Source: Glandiceps talaboti (taxonomy: Eukaryota; Hemichordata; Enteropneusta; Spengelidae). From it: a DNA stretch of 64,000 nt. Both the position numbers and the translations under genes were made by a program. The notes below the pieces were generated by a model. It was not told the origin of the DNA. It saw nothing but the letters and a program-made list of their open reading frames with translations, and did not search any database. How positions within the stretch are numbered: the first letter of the stretch is position 1; each line of letters opens with the position of its first letter. This document shows, piece after piece, positions 45,565 through 60,500 of this stretch. The stretch covers positions 12,501,742 through 12,565,741 of the forward strand of contig NC_135565.1 in NCBI RefSeq assembly GCF_964340395.1, written 5' to 3'.

Positions 45565-48500
45565 ATGCCGTTCAAAAGAAAGCCTCGTGGCGGTAAGTTT
45601 GTGTTTTGACTTGTGTCGAAGTAGCATTAAGTTCGAAATACATCTAGAGAGTAAAGGTCGTATCAAAATTTACATGTGTATGAAGTGTGTAAACACACCA
45701 TATTGGCAACAAATACGGTGTGTCTAATGATATTCACTAGATTTTAGTATATATTTTCCCCACCACTCACTCGATATACCTAGATATTATCAGTGCATCA
45801 GAATCGGTGCCTGTTGGAAATAACATTTTTTGTGTTTTCCTTGATTTTAAAAATTTGGCCACATATTGAGTGTTGCCAAGGTCCCACTCCTTTTCACGTG
45901 AGACTTGCCAAATATGTCCAGTCCACCTGTCCTTGGCGTTAGGATAAAGCAGTTTTATTACTACAGACACTGCAGGGGTGGCTTCCTCGAAATGTGCAGT
46001 TGTTTCCGCCTTTGTCATATGACGGTGAAGTTGCATAATCGTGCGTCCGGTCACTACAGATTTCAAAATCGTTCAATATTGTCATAAACAACAAGGATTC
46101 GAAGGAGTAAAATGCAGAACAAGTAAATTAGGGGTACTTTGAAAACGTTTCTGAGAGTATTCACAGATGAAGAATACATCGACTTATTTTACTTCTCTCT
46201 CAGAGCCATTGAAACAGCTTAAACATCGATCATTTTCAAATTCAGCATGATTGATTGATTTGGACATACATTGTACGGTATGGAGCTATGAATGCTTACA
46301 GTGACAAAATAATATATACAATGTATTCACTCTCCTCTAAGCGATTTAGATGGCTCTTTGTCATTTCTGGTAATAAGTACATGTCGGTGTTGAGGTCATG
46401 TGTGACTGACACTGTGTGTGGTGGTGGTGGTGGTGGGGGAGGGGGGGGGGACCTTGCAAGCTCATCCCTGTCAGAGTCTGCATTGTACTTAGTCTAGTTC
46501 CAATACGACCGTGTTACAATTTACACTACATGGTTATCTTCACACATTACATCTAGTCAAAGTCCTTACGCTAGCACAGATATCTGTGCTACCCCAACAG
46601 CGTTCATATAAATGTGATGACTTTATCGCATCTCCTCATGATTTTAGTTTAGTACATCTGTACTAATTGAATATTAATGCAGCAATTGTCTTTAAGGAAG
46701 TAAACCAATTACAACTGCCTTGTCAATTTGTGATAGATTACTACTAACATGTGCCCAGCATGGGATTTAGCCAGATTAACGGTAAAATGATTGACTTTGA
46801 CTAGACGTTATGCGTGAAGATAACGTACTGTAAATCATAACACGTTGATATTGGAACTAGACTAGAGTCCTCAAGCATTATGCTATTTTTCTGACTCTCA
46901 TTCTCCACCAGTCAACCTCTGTATACTTTACGTCTCAAAGCCAAATTGTAAAATTTAATTTCAAGCCCTGCAGTCTTTAATATGTAAGCCATTAGTATTA
47001 TACAAGTATTTATGCATTGTTCAAAAGTCATGCTTGTTGGTTTTTATGAGTATGAAATTGTGTTCATTGTTTTGCCAGTCTCATTCTGATAGTCCCCAAA
47101 TGTCTTCTCCACTGTAAAAATCTCTGGTGGTTCCCAAACGTGTAGACTTATATTTGATGCCACGTGTACATGTAACTGTGTGAAATGATGAATCATCTAA
47201 TAACATAAAAGAACAAAATACATTGTATATATGTTAACAAAATGAACCAGGGAACTGTTAAAAATAAACAAAACAAAAAACTTGTGTTAACTAAAAGAGT
47301 AAATCCTTAACTATAAGTACCAAGGCACTGTTAAGTAAACACACAAAGACTTTGTTAATTAAGAAACAACGAACATGTTAACTAAATGAACAAATCTAAT
47401 TGTTAACTGAAAGAGCAGAGACGCTATGACAAAACGTTTGTTACATGTAAACGTACAGATTTTAACAAAATGAACAAAGACAATTTATACTGTAAAATTA
47501 AAATCATAGTATGTACTACAATGTACTTGGTGATGTGTACACCTGATGTCATTTCATACATACATGTATTGGCTCTTTGAAGAGTTGAAAACTAGGCCAA
47601 ACTGTTCTGGTCAAAGTTCATCTTGTAGTAGTACAGTATATCATCTTGTACATGTTTTACCAGTCTGTACAAGTCTCCACTTGTACTTGTCCCTCTGCCT
47701 GTACTGGTTATAGAACAAACACACCTTGGGAGAAATAGGCTTAAAATGGCACAAGCTGAGTTTGTTAGTGTTTTACTCAAGTGGAAATATACCTAATAAA
47801 ACTACATTCCAGTGTAATGTTAAAGTCAATACATGTCTTCTGTAACACTGTGATTGTCTGCTGGTATTGTTCAAACAGTTCACTGCATAGTAAGAATTTC
47901 CAGAACATTTTTTTGAGACACATCTGTATCATAAATTATGTCATTGAATCGTTTACGAGTTACATCTTAATACCAGGTTTGAGTTCAGTCAGTTGCAAGT
48001 GGTGGTTAAGTATGCTTATGTAGGTGCAAAAATGCAAGTACCTTTGAAATATGCAGTAGAAGCTATACCTAAATATGTATAAACTCAGCTTGTACCCCTT
48101 AAGTTTCAGTAACTGATATTATCAGAATACAACTACATATGTAAGTTTTGTCCACTCCAACTCAGCAGACATGCGTCTAACCTCAGCCAGACTGAATAAA
48201 TCAATAATTTGGAATCACTAAAAACAGTCCAACTATAGAGAATACACACTGATATGTACATGTATATGTAGGGAGGATAGAACTTGAGTACATTGCATAT
48301 GAGTTTGATATTAAGAAAGTTTGGTTCCCAGGGTGATTGAATTCAATTCTCATATTCAAAACACTTACACTGTTTTATAACAATGACAGGCCATTGTGAT
48401 TATTTGTTTTATGGTCTGACATGTATGTGGCCCGAGTTTTGAATCACTTTTCAAAATAACAACATTTGTTTTGTTTTTTTCCACAACAGGTAATGATTCC

Positions 48501-51500
48501 GATAATAGTATACCTGAGTTAACACCAATATCAGATGAGGTAAGTACATTGTTGTCAAAATCACAAACGGATAGTAGCTACCTGGGGCACAAAAAAACAA
48601 CAATAACTCCAAAGTAGAGGCAGAATTACAAGTATTAAAAAATGTAGATAGTAGCAGCGGCACAAAAACAATAACTCCAAACTGAGGTAAATTATTAATG
48701 CTAAAAAAATGTACATGTACGTAAAAAACACTAATTCCTAACCACTACCTGTAGTTTGGTAGAAGTCAAAATAATAATGTTGTGTCCATGTAAAGACAAA
48801 CAAGCCTCTCGTAGTTTACATCAGGATTGGTGTAATGATGTGGTTATGTCTTCTGTATTTATTTAATTAATAGACTCAGCAGATAGAATCAGCTGGGTTC
48901 ATCAGTTATATGCACATGTTACTCATTAACATGGGAACCAAAAAATCTGCTGATTCTGGTTGGAGTTTGAATCTCTTTGTGTCCAGTGTTTACACAGACA
49001 TGTCCTGAGATAACCTTTACTGTAGGCTTGTAGTCTAGAGTCTAGCCATTGGGGTTTGAATCTTAAGTCTGTCTAACTCAATGAGAAACCATGAACCAAA
49101 AGTTGTTCATGCAAATGAGGTAAGGGTGACCAATTTTTAAAAAATGTTTCTCATTACTTTTTCATAGCAACTACATGTATGGGTGGGTTGGTTGGTCGGT
49201 CGATTAAAAAAAAAATCATTTTCATGTTTCTGTGCCTTGCCGTCTCTATCCCTTTCCTGACTTCTCTACACAACTGGCATGTTCTCAGTCCCCCTACAAA
49301 TTGGCCAATAAATTATTCAAACAGCTGTTATGAAAAAGAACCTTGGAACATATCCATAAAAATGATTTATGTACATGTATTTACACGTACATGTAACCTG
49401 AGTAAGGCCAGAGATGTGTACATTGCATGCTAATCTCACATAGTGTTGTAGCCAAGCTTTTAAGTTTTAAAACCCTGGTAACAAACATGTACATGTAGAA
49501 CTCTCACACACTACAATAATTTTGGTGGGGAAACCCCTGTAAATAGAATGAAGAACCTAAGTATGATTTATCTATCTGTACATGTATGTCGGACAAAAAC
49601 AATATTACAGCTAAAATGATGTTGGTTTGGTGTTTCACTCATGGGGACATAACATTTTTGACACAGAGATAGACTATTCAGCTCAAGACGTAACAATAAC
49701 AGAGACACAATAAACACAGCAGGATCCATTGCCCAATCACATTGAACAGTGATAAACATTGCTATTATTTCACACTGCAGAAAAAAACAGGCTTCTAATT
49801 AAAACATTACAAGTGGAGTGGTGGACTTGATGATTTTAATGGCTTCAATTGTTTATTTTCTAACTGATAATCAACATATCAACTTGACCACTTCTACATC
49901 CCCACTGTGCACGGCACCTATGTAATTGTTTCTTTTGCATTAGAAGTTGTGTGAGTGTGTGTAGAAAATGTCATGTTACATGCGTGAAACACCAAGGCAA
50001 CATCATTTTAGCTGTAAAAGTATCCTTAATGATTAACTAGGAGTGTACACAATGCAGTGACATACAAAACCTTTTATAGCACTATAATTTATCTTCTTGA
50101 CCAATAACCCAACATGAGTCTTATTAAATATATTATGGTGTTGTTGATTTGCTGTTATCACTAAGTGTTAGCATATAATAATTGTGACAGTGTTAAAGAT
50201 ATTTAGCCAACTGTTCCTTGACCTTTGACATTCCTTGACCTTTGACCCTATTAAGTGTTGAGTGTTCATGTTATGGTCTTACTCTGTGTACATATATATC
50301 CTATGGTAGAAAGTTGAAACTATGTTGTAAATGCAGTACTTAAATAAATACTGCACTGCTAATAATATGCTATATCTTGGTACATGTAGGTATGTACATG
50401 TAAATATCAATGAATAGATATGAATACGACAGAATAAAATACAGAATAATGAATGTCTTGGAGCTCAAGTAACAGAGACAGAGGGGGAAATTGGGTAATA
50501 TTTTCGTAGACTTCACAAATTCAAAATTACATTATACATGCAGCCATCTTGTACTGTACATGATATGATTGTGGTGAGGAAGTCCTGTAAACTACAACCT
50601 GCAAAAAAACCCCACACCAGTGCACTGCTTGAATGAAGTGATCTAAGGAAAGACTCCACGCAAAGGACAACATTATCACAGCATGTTCGTCATACCCTAT
50701 CTACTGTGTTCTAATATTCAAGGAAAGAACTCATCAAGTCTTTCCAGGAAGGTACATGCACATGATATAAAAGACATGTTTTCTTTTGAAAGACATTATA
50801 ATATAAAGGTAATGGTTCTATTCAACTTTTATAATAAATGGACTTCTGCTTCCTGTCACTTTGTGTAATAGTGCGGTGTACTTTGGAAAACAATACTTTA
50901 AATGTGTATGGTTTCACACTCTGGTTTTCACAGCTGTTAGTTTCATATATTGACACTGTGATATATGTCTACATTTTATTACTAAATTACATATTATAGA
51001 ATATATATGTACATTGAGTAATGTTAATGATTAAATACATACATGTACATGTAGATAATCATTGTCATACATGTATGGCCACATTCACAGTCACTTGTTA
51101 GCTAATATTCTATTCAAAGATGGTGATACATGTATTCTAGTCTAGGATGCTCATAATACAAAATAATAATGTTAATAATATTAGGCAATATTCAAAAAAT
51201 ACCATTGGTAATGATTGCTCCGGAATAATCCATGTATATATATATATAATGTGTTTATAATCCGGAGCAATAACCGGCAGTGGTATTTTTTTGAAAATCA
51301 CCTACATGGAATAACGTCATTCCTTTGTACTATGATCACCCTAGACTAGAATATTACAGAATATTAGCTCGCAAGTTACTGTGGGCCACGGTACATAGTC
51401 AGTCTGAATGCTAATGTGGTCCCAGAAAAATATAATGAAGGTATTATGTAGCACTAGACTATCATCAGTGCAAAAAATGTACATTTTATGTACAGGATGT

Positions 51501-54500
51501 AGATATTAGATATAACAAACATATCACATACACACACATGTACATTGTACATTGTACATTTGTATATATACGTGTACAGCTATTTTTGAGCAGTCATATG
51601 GTATAATGTAGTGAATGACAATACTGAATAGCATATTTATGGAAATTACATGTATTTTCATTCTGACTCAGACTGGGATATGGCCTAAAAAAAAAAATGT
51701 TTGGTTCTGGTAAACTCAATTTTAGAATAGGTGGGGTAGGTAGATTTTTTTTTCTTCCCATGTTTGAGTGTCTAGTTTAGGTTTTCCATTGTTTTCCAAA
51801 CGGTCTCTGTGTTATTTACTTCTTCCTATCAGATGTACAGCCATTACAGATTGGAAGAACAGTTTTATATTGTCTTTTTTAGGTGATTTTCCGCATCCAC
51901 TATTTCTGGTGACACTTCATAATTTTTGCAGTTTTATTATTTTTTTTCTAGAATATGTAAAAGAAGTTTAGGGTCGGCAGTGAAAATCTAGGTGGGGTTG
52001 AGTAACCGGAACCAAACCATTTTTTTTCTACGCCTACGTGTAATGCCCCGCAAATTCTTATCCCAAAGTTTTGATGATTAGGGAATCCCCCCCCCCCCAA
52101 AAAAAAAAAATGCCAGGGGTATTGTAGTTACACAATGTACACATGTACAAAATGTATGTAGCATGTAATTTACTAAATGTATATCTTTGGAATTAAATTA
52201 AATTAAATTAAATTAAATTAAATTAATTAAAAATTATGTGAGGTATTTATTTTTTAACAAATCTGCTTCACAACCATCTTCCCTCTTTATTCTGTTTACA
52301 GCGTGAGAACTTGATGTAACGGTTGGCCTTTCAAAAAAAGTCATGAATACTAAATGAACTTATGAAAATGTCAGTAAACTAAGAAGCATACGTTGTCAAA
52401 TTTGCTAAATGAAATATTTGAAATAGCGAGAGAAGTTGTAAAAGAAAAAACTACTTGATTCATTCCTTGTATGGGTGTACATTGTACATTGTATATGTAC
52501 AGAGTACAACTCTGACAGCCACTGGATAAACTCTAAGCTTACATTGTAACGTCAGTAACTTTATTGTACATTGTACATTGTATGTCAGTGACGTGACGTC
52601 TATGAAGAAAAATGTTATCAGGGACTCACAGTCAGCAGAAATGGAAGTAAAAGTGAAAATAGGTCATACCAATGGTATGCATTCACCCACATACACATGT
52701 ACATACATCATTTGTATACTAGAGTATGTATATACTGTCACTTAATATGAAGTCAAGTGAATTAATGTCACTGCCGTAGGCTTACTTACTGGTTAAACAC
52801 TTGCAACTTAAACTAAAGCAAAGTATGTACAATGTATGCAGTGGTATTAACTATTTGGGGATTCGTCTATGCTTTGTATTGTAACACTGGCAGTCAATCT
52901 GGGGAGTCATCTAAACTTTGCATTGTGAGTCTGACATCGTCAGACAGTCTGTTCAATCACACTATTACATTGTTTCGATGCAGTGTAGGCGTCTTTAGTA
53001 GTGGTAGTCAACTGACCAACCCCATTTTTGTGGGAACATTTTGACGAAGACATTTTCATTGATTTTGTCTGAATATGTACTATCACAGCGTACTGTGACA
53101 GCAATCAATTCACTTTGTTCTGTCTCCTAGTCTTATGAAAAGGTCAGTTGAGTTCACACAGTTGAGTTAACATGTAATACATGTACATGTAGTGTTTGGC
53201 TGCACACTGTTTGGCTGCACACTGATGGACAACCAATACATGTACATACATGTACAGACCTCCCAACAAGTCAGGTGTTGTGATGGGATCTTATAAAATA
53301 TAGGTAAAATCTATCAGTGTTCCCAAAATTTACATTGTCACCTGTGTTCCTCACCATGATAATTGATATACATTATACTTTAATAAGGCCAAAAAAAAAT
53401 ATTTGTTTGGTTCTGGTTACCCGACCCCACCTAGCTTTTCACTGGCAACCCGAAACTTTTTTTTACCTATTTGAGAAAAAAATAATAAAACTGAAAAAAA
53501 TAGGAATTCTCGCAAGAAATAGTGGATATGGAAACTGACATCAACTTAAAAAGACAATATAAAAATCTTCTTCCAATCAGAAATGGCTGTACATCTGATA
53601 GGAAAAAATAAAGAACACAGAGACCATTTGGAAAACCTGAACTAGACACTCGCACAGAAAAAAAAAATATAATAAAATAAAATAAAAAATCTACCTACCC
53701 CACCTATTCTGAAATTGAGTGTAATCAGAACCACATAATTTTTTTTATACGGCCTAAAAAGAAACTTTTGAAGTTTTACTTGATATTCAGTGGGCCATTC
53801 AGAAACATCACAGAAAACTTTTCTCCTGACAGTTGACCTTAATTGAACCACTCCATTGCAGTGATTGGTAAAATAATTTCACATAATAGTGGTGAGAGAT
53901 TTGAAAGGTGTATTGTTCACTAGACATTGTTATACCAGAAGTAAACTGAGACAGCATTCTTCTGGGTTTGACAATGTCAAAATATGGACAACAGTAAATA
54001 TAACAGGGTACATGTGTAATAAAGCTGTAACCTCAATGCTGGGGTGAGTCGTACCAGGCTTTGCTAACAAAAGAAGTGAACGTCATACAATTGACAGCCA
54101 TGTTCTTCCTTAACAAGGTCACAAGTTAGTGATCATGTAATTTCTGTATGCCCTTTTGATGCAATGAAAATCTCTCTCCAAATCATTCCATTTTTATGCA
54201 GAAATTATAGCAAAAACAGTCAAGCCAGTAAACCCCAGATTTCCACTTTCTACCCACTACTGAGAGAGTTACAGGCGTCTAAAGCCCTATTTTAAACACA
54301 TTCACTCTGAATCTAAGGAGAATCAATGTATATACACAGGGCTCAAAATTAACGGTAGTCCCATACCCACTGTCAATTCTGTCATGGGGCTACCATAATT
54401 TGCAGCTGGTAGCCCACTCAGGCTACCACTGATTATTTGATGAAGATGGAAGATTTATGGACATGAAATTTAGTATTTTAATAACACACATATTTCCAAT

Positions 54501-57500
54501 AAAGGAAATCTGCTTTCAGTTCAGGAATATGGGACTATTGGTCACAATCCTTGGGCTACCAATTTCTGAAATTGGTAGCCCACTAGGACTACCAAAGAAA
54601 AATAAGTTAATTTCGAGCATTGGTACAGTACAGTAACAGTATAGCAGTACAGTATAGTTCAAGATTCCTTTCAAACTGGGCTGGGCTACTCTGGGCTACT
54701 CAGTCAGTGCTAACACATGGTCAGTTGCCTACATTTAACATCTCACCAGTGTGTGATGGCAACTGGAATAATTTATGCGTCTACCAGAACAATGTTAAAG
54801 GACCATGTTTCAGTCCTGGGTCATCGCATTAGTGTTATCTTAATAAAGATTACAAGGGATCATTCTTTTGTTCTAAACCAACATTTTTCTATAGCTACAT
54901 ATACATGTATGCCAAACAACCAGTTTTCACATCAAGATATTAATTATGATCTGATGAGCTGTACCATACATTGTACATTGTAGTACTGGCACCTGGCTAG
55001 CAAAGTGGACAAGTACTGTATAAGACTTATTTTCGCTTACTTTGCTGGAAAACAAAGACAAAAATATCTATAAAATGTAGGTTTTACATTATTTGTGATC
55101 TGCATTGCACAACTGAAGACTTGGGTGTGACAACGCAAGTCATTATCTTGTAGAATTACATGTAGTATGTCTTAATTTGAGCAATATAATAGATTTGGAG
55201 ATATTGTGCACAAAGGAACCTGGTGCTTCTCCCTTCTAACAAAAATACATACATGTACGTGTACCTATACATGAAGTGTAAATACAACACTAGTACAATG
55301 TATTTTTGTCACGATTTTCCATCATACACATAATGTACACTGTTAATTAATGATTACCATAATAATATAATGTACATACATACATGTACATTATTAGCAA
55401 TTAATTTAGCTTATTTAATCATAGTGCCCATCTGTTCCGGGCCAGTTGTTACCCACCAGGGCGAGGACATATCAGGGAATTTACACATGTATTACAAAAG
55501 AAGGGTTCTATATATCGTTGAGGTGGGGTTATGTGATCTGTGGTTGTCTTGACTTCGCAAGTACAAGTATGGCGTCAGATACATAAATCATACTGAATAA
55601 TGACAGATAAAGAATTAGAGCATACTGAGGCTAGTATGTGGGTGTTCGTAAAGGTCAAAGGTCAAAGGTCAATGTTCAACTACTTGTCAGACTTCCAGTA
55701 TCCTTTACTGTTGGCTATCAAACATTCACCATTGTTGACATGTTTATACATGTATATATGAGAAACAAGCTACATGTAGGACTTGGCATAAAGCTGATAT
55801 GAGATGTCCCAACAAATTATAAACTGGAAGAAATTGTATCATTTACTGTTTGGGGTATATCCTTGTACATGTACTTGTGTGAATCATTATCTTTCTTTGT
55901 ACATGCTAAATTGTGCTTGAATGGAAAAAATAAAAGATTATAGTTTATACACATGTAGGGCTTGAAATTAGCAGTAGTCCAAATTAGCAGTAGTCCAAAT
56001 TAGCAGTAGTCCAGAACATACACATGCACACACATACATACACATGCACATGTAGACTACATGTATTAAACATTGTATCTAGACTACTAAAACTTAGCAA
56101 TAGATTCAATTGATTTGCATTTGTGACAGTTTTGAACCAATGTTAATTAACCCTAAGTTAGGAGTAGACTCTCTCACAGCCCTCGAAGCTTTGCTTTACT
56201 AAAATTAAAGTTAAACGAATTATTTTGTATGTACCGATACCAGCTATATAATCGTACTCGAATAACCTTGTACTGTGCGCCCTCATCGACCATAATAGAG
56301 ATAACAATTCGTTGAAGTGTGACTGTGACGTTCCATGTTTTCGCGAAGCTCGGGCAGCGTCGCAGTCACACGTCAACGAATAGTTATCTCTATGTGGTCG
56401 ATGAGGGCGCACAGTAAAAGGTTATGTGGTTGATGTGGTTGATGTGCACAGTAAAAGGTTATTCGAGTACGGGTCATGTAGTACGTTATGTAGATGGTAT
56501 CGGTACATACAAAATAATTCATTTAGCGTCAATTTTAGTAAAGCGAACCTTCGAGGGCTTTGAGAGAGTCTAGGACAGGAGAACTGATTTTGATTCCCAT
56601 TTTGAACCGATTGAACATTCCATGTGGGAACAATTGCTTTTCACACAAAAAACACTAACTGTCATTTCCTTCCCTGTTGTTCTTTTATCTACAGGACAGC
56701 AGTGATGATGACTTGGATAAGCCAGTGTCTACAAACTCTGACAGTGCCACTAAATGGTTTAGAAAAGTTATTAATGTCCATCTACAGAGAGAAAAACATG
56801 AACATTTAGTTCTGATTTGTGTCTTGTCTCCATTGTTGTATGGGCAAACCTATCAGAGTGAGAAGTGGCTCAAATGGGCAGCTGATAGTGAAATTTACTC
56901 AAAAAATTGGTGAGTTCTTTTATTTACAACCCACGTTATCTGATATTAAATATTACCACCGAAGCACGTCATAAAAAAGAATCATTCATATTTTTGTCGA
57001 CACCATGACGTCCACGCCACATGTACAATTTACATGTATTACTAGGTATAGATCAACCCTCTTGTACAATATATATTACACAATTTCTAGTGATGCACCA
57101 AAATTTGGTATTCCCCTATCTAGTGGTGATTCACAAGAAATGCCAGTTTTTTTGTCATTTTGACTCACAACAACAAAATTTGGGTCTCATTAGAAGGCAC
57201 TGCTAGCATAGCAAGAGGTAAAAAACTGTTACAGGTACCAAGAATTGAAAATGTTATTTTATTAAAGTGGAAGTATTGAAACCAGTTGAAGTGACAGGGT
57301 GCAAAATACAATGTACAAAATAAAATTGGACAGATTTGAGAAAAAGAATGCCTGTCCCAATCTGTGTGTTACTATCAGAAATGTGTCTATTCTACAGTAA
57401 ATTTGTGATTCTAAAGTGCAACATTAACATTTCATGTTGATATGTGTTGTTGTCATGTTTAATATGAACAAAGGAAAATACTCTGAAAATAATATGCCAT

Positions 57501-60500
57501 GAAATTAACACAGCTGTTTCTAGCACTGCATTGATGGTGTTTAGTTATTCTTAATATGAAGTACATGTAACAACGCACAATACATATATGTCTTTCCACA
57601 GTTCGGGTACTAATGAAAATTATATTATCAAATGTAATAATGACATACAGTTAAACACATTAGTACATTGTACGTCATCACACGCAGTGCATCTTGGAAC
57701 CAGTTTGAAAATCGACTACAAATGTATTTTCTTCATTTCATTATTTTGACATATTTGTTTTTCTTTTCCTGTTTTACAGCGAGGATATAAAAACTGTCAG
57801 ATGTCTAACAGAAAAAGAATTGTCAAATGTACAAACTCTAGAGGGCGCACACACAAACTGGACAAGATTATTTGTAAGTTGTGATTATGTAACGTTACCA
57901 GTGTCAACTACATGTAGGTGAAATTAGCATTTATAACAGCATGAAAATAACATGTTCCTTGATTTCGGTGACATTCTGTCCATCACCATATCTAGTTTGT
58001 AACTCAAGCTCACTGCAAGGGTTATACTCTCTTGCATTTTATGCTCCTTCAGGGCTCGAAATTAATTTTTTCGTTTCGTAGTCCCAGTGTGTTACCAATA
58101 TTGGAAATTGGTAGGATGGTGACCAGTAGTCCCATATTTCTGAACTGAAAACAGAGTTCCTCTATTAGAAATAGGTGTTATTAAAATACTTTTGTGTCTG
58201 TATATAAAATTTAGGGTACATCCACCATCCCCACATAATCAGTGGTAGCCTTAGTGGGCTACAAATTATGGTAGCCCCATGACAAGAATTGGTAGTCTGT
58301 GGACATGGGACTATCGTTAGTTTTGAGCTCTGTCCTTAGTAGTTGTAACCAAACATGCTGCAGCATTCTGAATACAAGGATTAAATCCGGTGTATCCCTA
58401 TCCATAATACAAGGATTAAATCCGGTGTATCCCTATCCATAATACAAGGATAATCCAGTGTATCCCTATCCATAATACAAGGATAATCCGGTGTATCCCT
58501 ATCCATAATACAAGGATAATCCAGTGTATCCCTATCCATAATACAAGGATAATCCGGTGTATCCCTATCCATAATACAAGGATAATCCAGTGTATCCCTA
58601 TCCATAATACAAGGATAATCCAGTGTATCCCTATCCATAATACAAGGATAATCCGGTGTATCCATATTCAGAGTACAAGGATAATCCTAACCTAATATCT
58701 CAAATGTCTGTATTTTAATTACAGCTACAAAAAGGAAGATCATTTTTGAAAGACATGCTTGACTTGCATGACAATGTGAACAGAGTAAGTGAGAATGAAA
58801 TATTGTACTGTTTATTATATAAATTAATCATGGTTTTATTAAGCATTTTCACTTGAGTCAAATAGATTATAAACTCAATGTGTGTTACTATAATAGGGAA
58901 CTTGCAATCCAGACTGAGCATGCTCAGACGCAAAGGACTATGGGATTATCTGTGGTTATCGTAACACCTAATCTGGAGCTACCGATAAAATAAACCTCCC
59001 ACAGTGGTCAGGGTGACTATGAATTGATTATTTGCGGTTACAAACAATGTAATATTATTGTTTACAATGCTAAATGATTAGTATTTATTATCACATTTCC
59101 CATGATGCAACATTCAACATGGCGGGTTTGCAAGTTCCCTGTTGTTGACAGTAACAGGGGTAACAAATGATGACTTTGTTTAATGCTTATATCGATCACT
59201 AGGAGATAATAAATTTACATTCTTCAGCTTTTCCAACAATGTAAAACAGTAAAAATACGAATAATACTCATAAAAAACAATAGTTCCATTTAAAAGTACA
59301 TTTGTAAATGCTCTGGTACTTTCAAGAAAATAAGTGAATTTGATATTTTTTTCACAATGATTTAATTAGTCTTTGCAGAGATAATACAAATGTATTTATC
59401 AGAAATCGGTAAATGAAGTTGTAGTACACTGTGACTAAAACATTTTACTGGAATATTTCCAGTACATTGTGTATAACTTTTGTATATTTGTGTTTGCATT
59501 GTGGTGATATACATACTAAAACACTTTACTAGCATATTTTATTGTACCCGTATGTTGTGTATATCTTATGTATATATTTGTGTTTACATTTCAGTGTGAA
59601 AACATGAAGGATGCATTTTCCAGGGCGTTAGTCAATCGTGATTTCTTAACAGTATGGTAAGTGTCCATTAGTTAATTGCGATTTCTTAACAATATGAATA
59701 TTAATTATCACCACTTACATCTTGTGAAGATTACATTAATATTGTACAAGTTTGTTAATGTCAGAAAACTTGAAGAAATAGAAAGGTTAAAAAAAATACT
59801 GTAATCTTTGTAAATGACCTATCATATATGAAAGAAAATATGTGACTTGTGATATCGTGAATGTTATAGTAGACAGATAAAATCATTCTGACTCTATTTT
59901 TTGTTTTATCATGCGAAATATTTTATATATCCATCATAAATATATGCACCAAAGACTAGAAGAATGCTTGAAGGGAAAACAACGTTGACTAGATGCATAC
60001 AAAGATACACCCACACAGTAATATACGCCTACACAAATTCCAGATGAACATGTGTACGGACTACATGTATGTGTTGTAACATGTCCTGGGCTATCAAACC
60101 GAAAGAGGGTCAACTCAGATTAGACGAGAGAGCTCATGCTCGCAAGCAGGGTCAGCTCGGATGTACAATAGAGGTTGTACTCGCGAATAGGGTCAAACCA
60201 GTTTATACGATAGAGTTCATGCTTACTAGCATGATCCGCATACTGCAGTTATACGAAAGAGTTTGTACTCGCAAGCAAGGTCAATTCAGATATACGATAG
60301 TGTTTGTATTCGCCAACCGAATCAGCTTGGTTATACGACAGAATTTTTAATCGCAAGTAGGGTCAAATCAGTTATACCATAAAGTTTGTGCCTGTAAGCA
60401 AGGTCAATCATATAACAAAATACTACATTGATGTTAGTCATATCCATGGATACTCACATTCAGACATAACATTATGTAGATTGCAGGGGTCAGAAATTTT

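Noticed and set aside
58379-58682. CRISPR-like array
   Set aside because: The 33-bp units are contiguous and have no spacers; it is intronic in an animal gene.
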